Shown: one piece after another, positions 44,612 through 53,987 of the stretch
Position numbering within the stretch: the first letter of the stretch is position 1
How the letters are laid out: the number at the start of each line of letters is the position of its first letter
From: Croceitalea rosinachiae
GTDB lineage: Bacteria; Bacteroidota; Bacteroidia; Flavobacteriales; Flavobacteriaceae
Length of the DNA stretch: 64,000 bases
Direction of reading: 5' to 3'
Assembly (NCBI RefSeq): GCF_031846445.1
Contig: NZ_JAVRHR010000006.1
Location: forward strand, 4,908 to 68,907
Notes under the pieces: model-generated
Seen by the model: the letters and a program-made list of their open reading frames with translations, nothing else
Told to the model about the DNA's origin: nothing
Databases searched by the model: none
Position numbers and translations under genes: made by a program

Positions 44612-45689
44612 ATACTTAATTCTAACTCTTTTAATGGTAACATTTACCGCTTCGGCAACAACCGAAGGAGAGGGAATGAAGGGAAAATATACCAAAGAAA
44701 AAACGATTAAGAAGGAATTTAATGTCAATGCCGATGCGCTGTTGAAAGTTAAAAATAGTTATGGAAACCTCAATATTACCTCTTGGAATGAAAACAAAGT
44801 TGTAATTGAAGTACATATTAAAACCAATGGTAATAATGAAGAAAAGGTAACAAACCGATTAAAAGAGATTGATGTTGACTTCGAGAATGGAAGCAGCATG
44901 GTTTCTGCAATGACGCGATTTGGGGACAAAGGCAGAAATTGGGGATGGAACTGGGGCAAACGTAACAATGTGAGTGTCCAAGTGAATTATACTATTAAAT
45001 TACCTGTAAAAAACAGTGTCAACCTTAACAATGATTACGGAAATATTGTTTTAGACCGCATAGATGGTCACGCAAAAATTAATTGTGATTATGGTAAAAT
45101 GGAAATTGGTGAGCTTAGAGGTAGAAATAATGAATTACGGTTTGATTATACTTCACGCTCTACATTCGAATATATAAACAGTGCAGAAATCATTGCCGAT
45201 TATTCTGGGTTTACCATTGAAAAAGCCGGTGATTTAAAAGTAAATGCGGATTATACTAATGCTATCATTAAAGAAATGGGAAACCTTACCTATACCTCTG
45301 ATTATGGTTCTATGGAAGTTAGCAGTGCACAAAATATCTCAGGCAATGGGGACTATTTTGGTTTAAAGTTAGAAAGGGTATATGGTAATGTCAGTATCAC
45401 CGCGGATTATGGTTCCATTAAAATTGATAAAATGACGGCCGAAGCTGGAAATATGGACATAAAATCTGATTATACAGGCATCAAAATTGGATATGATCCT
45501 GCTTATCATTTTGATTTTGAAATATCTGCTGAGTATGCGGGCGTTAGTGGAAAAGACGATTTTACTATTAACATCAGTAAAGAAAAATCTAGCGATAAAT
45601 ATTATAAAGGGTATCACGGAACAGAAAACTCAGGAAATACCGTAAATATTACAACGGATTACGGTGGAGTATCATTCTATAAAAATTAA
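44589..45689 (+). CDS. Secreted DUF4097-like beta-solenoid protein
   Basis: 366 aa with a signal peptide (about 1-23, LILTLLMVTFTASA). Short beta strands repeat with DYG or DYT turns: DYGNIVLD, DYGKMEIG, DYTSRSTF, DYSGFTIE, DYTNAIIK, DYGSMEVS, DYFGLKLE, DYGSIKID, DYTGIKIG and a final DYGGVSFYKN, which implies a beta-helix. This is the DUF4097/adhesin type. It overlaps the anti-sigma gene and precedes a GIN-domain gene by 24 bp, so the set is probably one operon. An alternative start is the second Met (44592). Confidence 0.82.
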   Translation: MMRTLLFKYLILTLLMVTFTASATTEGEGMKGKYTKEKTIKKEFNVNADALLKVKNSYGNLNITSWNENKVVIEVHIKTNGNNEEKVTNRLKEIDVDFENGSSMVSAMTRFGDKGRNWGWNWGKRNNVSVQVNYTIKLPVKNSVNLNNDYGNIVLDRIDGHAKINCDYGKMEIGELRGRNNELRFDYTSRSTFEYINSAEIIADYSGFTIEKAGDLKVNADYTNAIIKEMGNLTYTSDYGSMEVSSAQNISGNGDYFGLKLERVYGNVSITADYGSIKIDKMTAEAGNMDIKSDYTGIKIGYDPAYHFDFEISAEYAGVSGKDDFTINISKEKSSDKYYKGYHGTENSGNTVNITTDYGGVSFYKN

Positions 45690-45713
45690 TAATCAAAAAA
45701 CAATAATACAATC

Positions 45714-46436
45714 ATGAAAAAAGTAATAACATTAAGTCTGGTCTTGTTCACAATCACGGCAAGCGCACAATGGGGAAAGCGCGTAAAAGGAAACGGTAAA
45801 ACAGTAACCATTGAACGTTCTGTAGGAGATTATGACGCCATCGCAGTATCTGGGTGGTTTGACGTAAACATTGTAAGTGGCAATGAAGGGGAACTAACAC
45901 TAAAGGGAGAAGAAAATCTTCTTGAATACATCAAAACTGAGGTAAAAGATGGAAAATTGGTCATTAAAACAGCCAAAGGCGTTAACCTAAAACCTTCTAA
46001 CTGGAATTCTGGAATTTATGTTACCGTACCGATTGAATCTATCGATATGGTTTCTTTATCCGGGTCAGGCGATATTGTAGGAGAAACCATTATAAAGTCT
46101 GAGAGATTTAAAACCTCATTATCGGGTTCTGGTGATGTAACCTTAGATGTTGAGGCGAGTATATTAGATGCATCCATGTCAGGTTCAGGAGATATCAATT
46201 TATCGGGTTCTGCGCGCGACTTTGATGTTTCCATTTCAGGCTCTGGTGATATAAAAGCTTATGATTTGAAAGCAGAAAACGTTACCGCCCAGGTTTCTGG
46301 TTCCGCTGATATTAAAGTAACAGCGACAGAAATGATTAAGGCAAGAGTTTCAGGTTCTGGAGATATCAGTTTTAAGGGAAATCCGAAGAAAATTGATACC
46401 AAGACTTCTGGTTCTGGAGATATCTCAAGTTACTAA
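45714..46436 (+). CDS. Secreted head GIN domain (DUF2807) protein with SGSGD repeats
   Basis: 240 aa, signal peptide (about 1-18, LSLVLFTITASAQ). After a head segment (VSGWFDVNIVSGNEGEL) the C-terminal half is a short-period beta-solenoid with six SGSGD motifs and one SGSAD (LSGSGDIVGE, LSGSGDVTLD, MSGSGDINL, ISGSGDIKAY, VSGSADIKVT, VSGSGDISFK, TSGSGDISSY). This is the typical putative auto-transporter adhesin head GIN domain; a surface or matrix role is inferred. Last gene of the sigma cassette. Confidence 0.87.
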   Translation: MKKVITLSLVLFTITASAQWGKRVKGNGKTVTIERSVGDYDAIAVSGWFDVNIVSGNEGELTLKGEENLLEYIKTEVKDGKLVIKTAKGVNLKPSNWNSGIYVTVPIESIDMVSLSGSGDIVGETIIKSERFKTSLSGSGDVTLDVEASILDASMSGSGDINLSGSARDFDVSISGSGDIKAYDLKAENVTAQVSGSADIKVTATEMIKARVSGSGDISFKGNPKKIDTKTSGSGDISSY

Positions 46437-46480
46437 AAGACTTTACGGTCAATTACGACCAACATCAATCAATAAGCATG

Positions 46481-46512
46481 CAAAGCCTTGGCGATTTCGC
46501 TAAGGCTTTTTA
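46481..46512. terminator. Bidirectional terminator overlapping the 3' end of the transporter gene
   Basis: AGCCTTGGCG, loop ATTT, CGCTAAGGCT with one G-U pair, followed by a T-run on the right. The stem includes the stop codon (46500-46502) and last codons of the minus-strand MFS gene. Confidence 0.75.
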
Positions 46513-47822
46513 TTTACCTTTGTCAATAAATAGGCTCCTACTAGAAAAAATAACCCTAAGAAAATGGTGCTGCTACGCATACTTCCCGTTAACTGAGCAA
46601 TCAACCCGTACATTAAAGTACCAATGACAATTCCAATTTTTTCAGAAACATCATAAAAACTGAAAAAAGAAGTGGTATCTGTAGTTTCAGGCAAGAATTT
46701 AGAGTATGTAGATCTAGACAAAGCTTGTATTCCTCCCATAACAATACCCACCAATCCCGCTGCTATATAAAAATCCATGGGTGTCTCTAAAAAGTAGGCA
46801 TAAATACAAAGTAGCAACCATAAAATATTTACAACTATTAAAGTTTTAATATTGCCAAAGACTTTGGATGCTTTTGCCGTAAAAGTAGCCCCTAAAATAG
46901 CTACTATCTGAATTACAAGAATACTTACAATCAATCCGGTTGTCCGCTCACTATCCGTTCCCCAATTGATTTCTTCCTCTCCAAAATAGGTCGCAATCAA
47001 CATTATGGTCTGCACGGCCATACTATAAATAAAAAATGCTTTCAAATATCTTTTTAGTTGTCGCTGACTTCCTAGTTGTTTCCAAACACTTTGAAGCTCT
47101 CTAAATCCATTTAAAACTATATTCTTGCGCTGCCCTTCGCGTTTATATCCCTTAGGTAAATTGGCAAACGTATATTGGCTAAAAAGTGCCCACCAAATAC
47201 CTACGGTAACAAAGGAGTATTTCATTGCTTTTACTTCAGCAATCTCCCCCCCGTCATTGGTTATTCCAAAAACATCAGGTTTCATTACCATTGCTAGATT
47301 AAATACCAATAGAATCACACTACCAATATAACCTAGGGAAAAACCTTTTGCACTAATAGTATCTTGCTGTTCAGGATATGCAATATCGGGCAAGTACGAA
47401 TTATTAATTGCGAAACTTACCCAAAATCCAACCAAGCCAAAGAAATAGCATAATAATCCAAAATAAATATTCTCCAATGAAAACCAGTATAGCCCTACGC
47501 ATGACAGTGCACCTAAATAGCAAAAGAACTTTAAAAAGATTTTTTTGTTACCCAAATAGTCTGCAATACCTGAAATTAAAGGGGTGACAATAGCTATAAA
47601 CACAAAAGCTGCAGAGGTAACATAACTTATCAAAGGTGCACGGGCAATCTCACCGCCAAAAACGGTGACCTTTTCAATTTCTGCTACTCGAAATAATGCC
47701 CCATAAAAAATTGGAAAAATTGCTGAAGAGATTACTAAGCTATAGACCGAATTTGCCCAGTCATAGAATGCCCAGGCGTTTAATAGTTTTTTAGTTCCTT
47801 TTAATTCCAAGACTTTTGTCAT
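46500..47822 (-). CDS. UMF1/Atg22-like major facilitator transporter
   Basis: 440 aa, about 12 membrane helices. The N-terminal NAWAFYDWANSVYSLVISSAIFPIFYGAL is the UMF1-family signature; further blocks are FALAYLPDIAY-like SYLPDIAYPEQQDTISAKGFSLGYIGS and QALSRSTYSKFLPE. Substrate unknown; the eukaryotic relatives export amino acids from vacuoles. ATG at 47822. Its upstream flank holds the terminator of the M48 gene. Confidence 0.85.
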   Translation of the reverse strand: MTKVLELKGTKKLLNAWAFYDWANSVYSLVISSAIFPIFYGALFRVAEIEKVTVFGGEIARAPLISYVTSAAFVFIAIVTPLISGIADYLGNKKIFLKFFCYLGALSCVGLYWFSLENIYFGLLCYFFGLVGFWVSFAINNSYLPDIAYPEQQDTISAKGFSLGYIGSVILLVFNLAMVMKPDVFGITNDGGEIAEVKAMKYSFVTVGIWWALFSQYTFANLPKGYKREGQRKNIVLNGFRELQSVWKQLGSQRQLKRYLKAFFIYSMAVQTIMLIATYFGEEEINWGTDSERTTGLIVSILVIQIVAILGATFTAKASKVFGNIKTLIVVNILWLLLCIYAYFLETPMDFYIAAGLVGIVMGGIQALSRSTYSKFLPETTDTTSFFSFYDVSEKIGIVIGTLMYGLIAQLTGSMRSSTIFLGLFFLVGAYLLTKVNKKP

Positions 47823-47831
47823 ATGCTAAAA

Positions 47832-47862
47832 ATAGAAAAGCTGCTCGAAAAGAGCAGCTTTT
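47832..47862 (-). terminator. Intrinsic terminator after the M48 peptidase gene
   Basis: An 11-bp stem (AAAAGCTGCTC with GAGCAGCTTTT), 5-nt loop, T-run on the minus strand. It stands between the M48 stop (47894) and the MFS start (47822). Confidence 0.8.
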
Positions 47863-47893
47863 ATTACTTTTTTGTCTAAACTTTATTGGATAA

Positions 47894-48703
47894 TTACTTA
47901 AAAGACGTAACTCCGAACTTAGCGGCTTCTTTTTTGGCCAATGGCGCCCAAGCCGTCAAGTTATTGATTCGTGTATCATTTGAAGGATGTGTACTCATAA
48001 ATTCTGGTGGTGCTTGTCCTCCACTTTTTGCTTTCATGCGCTTCCATAGTTCCGCAGCTTCATAAGGATCATAACCTGCAATTGCCATGATATGTAGCCC
48101 AATATTATCAGCTTCGGTTTCATGACCTCTACTGAAAGGTAGCATTACGCCCAACTGTGAACCAACACCATATGCTTGGTTAAACATATTTCTTTTTTCA
48201 GGGTCCTGAATTGCTACATTACCAGCTACTGCCCCAATCTGTTGTAACGTACCTGCACTCATTCGTTGAGCACCATGGTCAGCTAGTGCGTGAGCAACCT
48301 CATGCCCCATAACTACGGCAACCCCTGTTTCCGTCTGGGTGATAGGTAAAATTCCTGTGTAGAAAACTATTTTACCACCTGGCATACACCATGCATTTAC
48401 CGTTTCATCATCCACCAAATTATATTCCCATTTATAGTCTTTTAAATACCCAGGATGCCCGTTGGCATTTAACCAGGTTTCTGCTGCTTTAGCAATACGT
48501 TGCCCTACACTTGTAATCATTTGAGCATCTTTGGTACCCGTAATGACCTTATTTTCAGTTAAAAATTGGTCATACTGGGCAAAAGCCATGGGAAATATTT
48601 GCTGATTCCCATAAAAATTAAGCATTTTCTTGCCCGTAAACGGATTAGTTTTACAAGCCGCGACAGCAAGAAAAACCGCAATTGTTAAAATTAATTTTTT
48701 CAT
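47894..48703 (-). CDS. M48-family metalloprotease lipoprotein
   Basis: 269 aa. Signal with lipobox LAVAAC, then the gluzincin motif HEVAHALADH near residue 134 and the third ligand in RGHETEADNIG near 205. A LoiP/BepA-type periplasmic or outer-membrane-attached protease of envelope quality control is likely. Monocistronic by its terminator; it starts 35 bp from the end of the upstream GH31 gene, with which it may share a transcript. Confidence 0.88.
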   Translation of the reverse strand: MKKLILTIAVFLAVAACKTNPFTGKKMLNFYGNQQIFPMAFAQYDQFLTENKVITGTKDAQMITSVGQRIAKAAETWLNANGHPGYLKDYKWEYNLVDDETVNAWCMPGGKIVFYTGILPITQTETGVAVVMGHEVAHALADHGAQRMSAGTLQQIGAVAGNVAIQDPEKRNMFNQAYGVGSQLGVMLPFSRGHETEADNIGLHIMAIAGYDPYEAAELWKRMKAKSGGQAPPEFMSTHPSNDTRINNLTAWAPLAKKEAAKFGVTSFK

Positions 48704-48738
48704 AATATGTAGTGTTTATAATTTCAAATTACGAAAAA

Positions 48739-51138
48739 TTATTTTCCAAAAATATGTAGCTCTGTGAAATCTTTACTGACCTCAATGCTATTGTTGCCAT
48801 CAAAATTTATGGATTTTAAATCTACCATTTCATTATCCACCTCTATGCTATCAATTTTAAATGGAAGTCCGTGAAAATGAAGTTTAAAAGTTTCATAAGT
48901 AGTCACATAACTACCATCTTTAAATTGTTGCATAATCAGCTCATTTGTTTTACCCCGTTGACGGAACTTTCTTAAACTAAAACGACCTTTTTTATAATCA
49001 TAGCCTTCTTGCTGATCCTCATAAACCGTTGATGTTTCTACGCCTTCCTTATAGTAAATATCCAGTCGCAGTTCTGTTATTTCCTTCTCCCCAACATACT
49101 GTTGTACTGGATATTTGGGAATAACCGCGCCCTCTTTTATGAATAAAGGTATTTTATCGATATCTGCCGACACCCATTTTTCTACACCACCTTCCACAAC
49201 TTCCTCAGTCCAATAATTATACCATTTACCTTTTGGCAAATACATTCTTCGCCCTTTGGCATTTGCTTCTTGGACAGGACAGACAAGTATTTGTTCACCA
49301 AACAAAAATTCATCTGTTCTAAAATGGGTTTGAGTATCTTCTTGGTCGTAATATACCAAAGACTGCAGCATCGGAATACCTTCTTTTACATATTTGTAAA
49401 ACATAGTATACAAATAAGGTAATAATTGATATCGGAGTTCTATAAATTTTCTAGTAATATCTGTAACCTCATCACCAAAAGACCAAGGCTCTTGATCGCC
49501 ATGATCACCACTAGAATGAACTCTACAAAAAGGATGAAAAACACCCATTTGAATCCATCGGGCAAAAAGCTCACCATTAGGCTGTTCCGCGAAGCCACCA
49601 ATATCTGAGCCTACAAACGAATATCCGCTCATGCACATGCGTTGCATTTGCACATTGGCTATCCATAAATGTTCCCAAGTAGCTACATTATCACCAGTCC
49701 AAGTAGCACAATAACGCTGCGTTCCAGAATATCCAGCCCTGGTTAGCACAAAAGGCCTTTTTGGGAAAGTAAACTTTTTTATCCCGTCAAAGGTGGCACG
49801 AACCATCTGCATTCCATACACATTATGTGCTTTTCTATGACTGCAGGGATGACCATCATAATCATGTCGAACATCTAGATTAGCCGTTTTTGTAGGAACT
49901 TCCATAACAGCAGGCTCGTTCATATCATTCCACACACCATGAACGCCCATTTCAGCAATCATTTCTTTATAAAGACCTGCCCACCATTCTCGTACTTCAG
50001 GATTTGTGAAATCAGGAAACTTGCATTCACCGGGCCAAACTTTACCTTTAAAATGAGGGCCATCTGCTCTACGGCAAAAATAACCGTTATCCATTGCTTG
50101 CTTATACACCCAATAATCTCGATCAATTTTGATACCGGGATCAATCATGGTCACCGTTTTGAACCCATCTTCATATAATTCATCTATCATCTTCTTGGGG
50201 TTTGGAAAACGACGGTTGTTCCATGTAAAACATCGAAAACCTTCCATATAGTCTATATCCAAATAAATGGCATCACAAGGTATCTTCAAATCTCTAAAAG
50301 TAGATGCAATCTTCTTAACCTTTTTTTCAGGGTAGTAACTCCATTTAGATTGATGAAAACCCAATGCCCACAATGGCGGAAGCTCTGGAACCCCGGTTAA
50401 ATCGGTATAGGCCTCAACAACCTGAGATATTTTCGGGCCGTAAAAGAAATAGTAATTCATCTCTCCTCCATCTGCCCAAAAACTGGTTACATTTCTGCGC
50501 TCATGAGCAAAATCAAAATAGGTGCTAAATGAATTATCAAAGAAAATTCCATAAGCAGCTTCATTGTGAAGCCCTACATAAAATGGAATTGATTTATACA
50601 ATGGTTCTTGATCTTTGCCATATGCATATGAATCGGTCGCCCAGTTATTAACCCGTTTACCCTTTAAGTTAGTATGGGATGCTTTGTCACCCATGCCATA
50701 GAAGCTCTCAGCAGATTGGGTAACCTTGGTCATTTTGACAATATTTCCTCCATAATCATAGTTTTCTTCCCAATGAAAACCTGCTTCATCTTGGTTTATG
50801 ACCATATCATCTAAATCCGTAATTTGAATTTTAAGATTGGTCTTATTGATATAAACTTTGATTTTTGAAGTGGTAACCACATACTCAGGTATCTCATCAG
50901 TTACCTCAAGTTCATTATAGCCTTTGCTTGCATCATCACTTATGGCATATGAAAAATCGGGTTCAAAAGCGTGCTCCGTTGCATATCTAAAGCGTATAGC
51001 ACTATCTCTTAAAACGGTTAGTTCAAGAATTACACCGTTCTGCGTAGTAAAATACAGCTTGTCGTTGTCTTGTTTAAAGTCTACAATGTGATTCGGGAGC
51101 AAATTGCCCCTACGTTCAATTTCAGTATTGGTAATCAT
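48739..51138 (-). CDS. GH31 alpha-glucosidase
   Basis: 799 aa. N-terminal galactose-mutarotase-like part (about 1-240), then a TIM barrel with the nucleophile Asp in GVWNDMNEPAVM (near residue 405) and acid/base region RYCATWTGDNVATW near 475. LDIDYMEGFRCFTW near 290 is typical. Without a signal peptide, so probably intracellular, hydrolysing alpha-glucosides such as maltose or isomaltose released from starch or glycogen. glgB lies 117 bp upstream on the same strand. Confidence 0.9.
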   Translation of the reverse strand: MITNTEIERRGNLLPNHIVDFKQDNDKLYFTTQNGVILELTVLRDSAIRFRYATEHAFEPDFSYAISDDASKGYNELEVTDEIPEYVVTTSKIKVYINKTNLKIQITDLDDMVINQDEAGFHWEENYDYGGNIVKMTKVTQSAESFYGMGDKASHTNLKGKRVNNWATDSYAYGKDQEPLYKSIPFYVGLHNEAAYGIFFDNSFSTYFDFAHERRNVTSFWADGGEMNYYFFYGPKISQVVEAYTDLTGVPELPPLWALGFHQSKWSYYPEKKVKKIASTFRDLKIPCDAIYLDIDYMEGFRCFTWNNRRFPNPKKMIDELYEDGFKTVTMIDPGIKIDRDYWVYKQAMDNGYFCRRADGPHFKGKVWPGECKFPDFTNPEVREWWAGLYKEMIAEMGVHGVWNDMNEPAVMEVPTKTANLDVRHDYDGHPCSHRKAHNVYGMQMVRATFDGIKKFTFPKRPFVLTRAGYSGTQRYCATWTGDNVATWEHLWIANVQMQRMCMSGYSFVGSDIGGFAEQPNGELFARWIQMGVFHPFCRVHSSGDHGDQEPWSFGDEVTDITRKFIELRYQLLPYLYTMFYKYVKEGIPMLQSLVYYDQEDTQTHFRTDEFLFGEQILVCPVQEANAKGRRMYLPKGKWYNYWTEEVVEGGVEKWVSADIDKIPLFIKEGAVIPKYPVQQYVGEKEITELRLDIYYKEGVETSTVYEDQQEGYDYKKGRFSLRKFRQRGKTNELIMQQFKDGSYVTTYETFKLHFHGLPFKIDSIEVDNEMVDLKSINFDGNNSIEVSKDFTELHIFGK

Positions 51139-51213
51139 ACATAAATGATTTATCGTACTAGCAAAAAAAGCACATTAGATTGAGATTATGAAAAGTTCTT
51201 TTGAACAAAGAAG

Positions 51214-51233
51214 CCACTACAACGTTATAGTGG
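51214..51233. repeat. Near-palindrome after glgB
   Basis: CCACTACAACGTTATAGTGG is a 20-bp palindrome with one mismatched pair, between the glgB stop and the GH31 start. It may be a weak terminator or an operator for GH31; the following T-run on the minus strand is poor. Confidence 0.3.
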
Positions 51234-51255
51234 TATCCTTTCCATACAAAGAGGC

Positions 51256-53154
51256 CTATTTTTTGTAAATAAGTACACTTAATGGCGGAATTGTAACCTC
51301 TATTGAATGTTCACGATTATTCCATGGTTTTTTAGAAGGTTTTGCTGTTTTCTTGCCCATACCACTACCATTATATTTGGTATCATCACTATTGAAAATC
51401 AATTTTAGAGCCTTTGAATCTGGTACACCAACACAATATTTTTCCCTCGGTACCGGGGTGAAATTACTAATTACAACAAGGTCATTCTTGGAATCATGAC
51501 CCTTTCTGATATAGGTCATTACTGAATTTTCATGATCATTGTATTCAATCCATTCAAAACCCTCTGGGCTAAACTGCTTTTCGTGTAAAGCTGGTTGTTG
51601 TTTATATACTTTATTTAAATCTTGAATTATTTTCTGTATACCTGAATGAAAATCATATTGGGTCAAGTGCCAATCAAGGCTCTCTTGAAAATTCCATTCT
51701 GAAGTTTGTCCAAACTCCCCGCCCATGAAAATCAAATTTGCCCCTGGGTGAGTAAACATATAGCCAAATAGTAATCTCAAATTTGCAAAGCGCTGCCACT
51801 CGTCACCAGGCATTCGGTATACCAATGATTGCTTTCCATAAACAACTTCATCGTGTGAAAATGGAAGCATAAAGTTTTCAGTGAATGCATAGGTCATACT
51901 AAAGGTAAGGTCATTCTGATGGTGCTTTCTATAAACTGGTTCTTTCTTAAAATATTCCAATGTATCATGCATCCAGCCCATCATCCACTTCATACCAAAA
52001 CCAAGACCGCCAAAATGCACTGGTTTGGAAACTCCAGTAAAAGCCGTAGATTCTTCGGCAATAGTTTGTACACCTTTAAAACTTCCATAAACGGCCTCGT
52101 TCATTTCCCGAATAAAAGACATGGCTTCTAAATTCTCATTATTGCCATACATATTGGCTTCCCACTCACCATCCTCCCTGGAATAATCAAGATATAGCAT
52201 TGAAGCTACGGCGTCAACGCGCAAGCCATCAACATGATATTGATCCAACCAAAATATGGCATTACTGATTAAAAATGCACGCACTTCGTTTCTACCATAG
52301 TTAAAAATCAAACTTTTCCAATCTGGATGATACCCCCTTCTTCTGTCCGGGTGCTCATATAAATTTGAACCATCAAAAAATCCAAGTCCATGAGCATCTT
52401 CAGGAAAGTGTGAAGGAACCCAATCAAGTATAACCCCAATATCCGCTTGATGCATTTTATCAACTAAAAGTTTAAAATCTTCTGGCTTTCCAAAGCGAGA
52501 TGTTGGAGCAAAGTATCCCGTCAATTGATATCCCCATGATGGGTCGTACGGATATTCCATTATTGGCATAAGTTCAATATGTGTGAAACCCATTTCTTTA
52601 ACATACTTTACTAAATCTTCAGCGAGTTCGGCATAAGAAAGAAATTCATTGTTATTTTTTCGCTTCCATGAACCCAGATGGACTTCATAAACAGAATAGG
52701 GTTTATCTAAATTGTTGTGGTTTTCACGGGTGTCCATCCAATTTTGATCTTTCCAAGAATATTTAGCGTCCCAAACAATAGAGGCCGTTTTAGGGGGATG
52801 TTCACAAAAACGACCAAAAGGATCTGCTTTTTCAGTTACAATACCGTTGTTGTTTGATACAATGCTATATTTATAAACCTCGCCATGTTGGACATTGGGA
52901 ATGAAGCCTTCCCAGATTCCGCTAGAATCCCATCTTACGTTAAGTTGATGCTCTTGATTATTCCAATGATTAAAATTACCAATCACCGAAACTGACTTAG
53001 CTGAAGGCGACCAAACTGCAAAATACGTCCCTTTTTGTCCATTTACCTCAATCAGGTGAGACCCCAACTTATTGTAAAGACGAAAATGCTTGCCCGATTT
53101 AAAAAGGTCAATATCAAAATCGGTAAATAAACTATGAGGTATAAGGGTAGCCAT
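51256..53154 (-). CDS. glgB: 1,4-alpha-glucan branching enzyme
   Basis: 632 aa, a normal GH13 type. N-terminal CBM48 (about 30-120: GTYFAVWSPSAKSVSVIGNFN), then (beta/alpha)8 barrel with GLRVDAVASMLYLDY (nucleophile Asp near 315), IAEESTAFTG (Glu near 367) and FSHDEVVYGKQSL (near 437), and an all-beta C-domain. It creates alpha-1,6 branches in glycogen. No glgA or glgC is in the window. Start ATG at 53154. Confidence 0.94.
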   Translation of the reverse strand: MATLIPHSLFTDFDIDLFKSGKHFRLYNKLGSHLIEVNGQKGTYFAVWSPSAKSVSVIGNFNHWNNQEHQLNVRWDSSGIWEGFIPNVQHGEVYKYSIVSNNNGIVTEKADPFGRFCEHPPKTASIVWDAKYSWKDQNWMDTRENHNNLDKPYSVYEVHLGSWKRKNNNEFLSYAELAEDLVKYVKEMGFTHIELMPIMEYPYDPSWGYQLTGYFAPTSRFGKPEDFKLLVDKMHQADIGVILDWVPSHFPEDAHGLGFFDGSNLYEHPDRRRGYHPDWKSLIFNYGRNEVRAFLISNAIFWLDQYHVDGLRVDAVASMLYLDYSREDGEWEANMYGNNENLEAMSFIREMNEAVYGSFKGVQTIAEESTAFTGVSKPVHFGGLGFGMKWMMGWMHDTLEYFKKEPVYRKHHQNDLTFSMTYAFTENFMLPFSHDEVVYGKQSLVYRMPGDEWQRFANLRLLFGYMFTHPGANLIFMGGEFGQTSEWNFQESLDWHLTQYDFHSGIQKIIQDLNKVYKQQPALHEKQFSPEGFEWIEYNDHENSVMTYIRKGHDSKNDLVVISNFTPVPREKYCVGVPDSKALKLIFNSDDTKYNGSGMGKKTAKPSKKPWNNREHSIEVTIPPLSVLIYKK

Positions 53155-53309
53155 AATCTTTTTTAGTATTTAGATGCAATATTAATCATCTTTGCTCAAG
53201 ATACTAAAATTGTCTTGCTTACTTTCTTTTTGAAATAGAATTAAAAAATGGAACGCTTTTTGATTTCATAGTTCTATAAAAATTTAGAAACCATTTCAAA
53301 TCAAAAATT

Positions 53310-53879
53310 ATGAGTAGAATTAAAACTATTTTCGGAATATTACTTGTTGCTCTAACCCTTTCTTGTGAAGGACCTGAAGGTCCCCCAGGACTAAATGGAT
53401 TTGATGGTTTAGATGGACTTGATGGGCAAGACGGCGTCAATATTTTAGGTCAAGTGCTTGAAATTGAAGGTACATTTGAAGCTGCAAATGATTATTCCAT
53501 ATTCTTTGAGTTTCCACAGAGCGTCGAAGTATTTGAATCTGATTTAGTCCTAGTTTATCTGCTTTTTGAGCAAACAGATGATCCAGATGGAGGAGATCCC
53601 ATCGATGTTTGGAGGTTATTACCGCAAACTCGTATTCTTGACCAAGGATTATTACAATATAATTATGATCATACATTTCTTGATGTTAATATCTTTTTAG
53701 AATCTGATTTTGATTTAGCTACTTTGCCAGCAGGTGATACAGATAACCAAATATTTAGAATAGCTGTAGTTCCGGCAGAATTTGGAGTTGATAATACAAT
53801 TGATACTTCAAACCTTAACTCAATCATGGATGCCTTAAAAATGGATATTAATGGAATTGACAAGGTAAGTTTTGATTAA
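53310..53879 (+). CDS. Collagen-like (Gly-X-Y) lipoprotein
   Basis: 189 aa. Lipoprotein signal MSRIKTIFGILLVALTLSC, lipid Cys at residue 19, followed at once by eight Gly-X-Y triplets (GPE GPP GLN GFD GLD GLD GQD GVN), then a beta-rich acidic domain (about 50-189; ILGQVLEIEGTFEAANDYSIFF, VYLLFEQTDDPDGGDPIDVWRLLPQTR). The collagen stretch is too short for a stable helix alone but would allow trimerisation or act as a spacer. Function unknown. An intrinsic terminator follows. Confidence 0.82.
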   Translation: MSRIKTIFGILLVALTLSCEGPEGPPGLNGFDGLDGLDGQDGVNILGQVLEIEGTFEAANDYSIFFEFPQSVEVFESDLVLVYLLFEQTDDPDGGDPIDVWRLLPQTRILDQGLLQYNYDHTFLDVNIFLESDFDLATLPAGDTDNQIFRIAVVPAEFGVDNTIDTSNLNSIMDALKMDINGIDKVSFD

Positions 53880-53897
53880 AAAATACTAAACTTTGTT

Positions 53898-53932
53898 AAA
53901 AGCTCATTTCAATAAGAAATGGGCTTTCTTAT
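53898..53932 (+). terminator. Intrinsic terminator after the collagen-like gene
   Basis: AAGCTCATTTC, 5-nt loop, GAAATGGGCTT with one G-U pair, then a T-rich tail. It isolates the lipoprotein gene from msrB downstream. Confidence 0.65.
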
Positions 53933-53938
53933 TTCCAG

Positions 53939-53946
53939 TAATTTTG
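53939..53946 (+). promoter_or_regulatory. -7 box of the exported msrB promoter
   Basis: TAATTTTG matches TAnnTTTG and lies 41 nt before the ATG at 53988, just after the preceding terminator. No firm -33 element. Confidence 0.45.
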
Positions 53947-53987
53947 AAAGGATTATAAATTATTTACGTCCAAATAAAAAAATTAAG

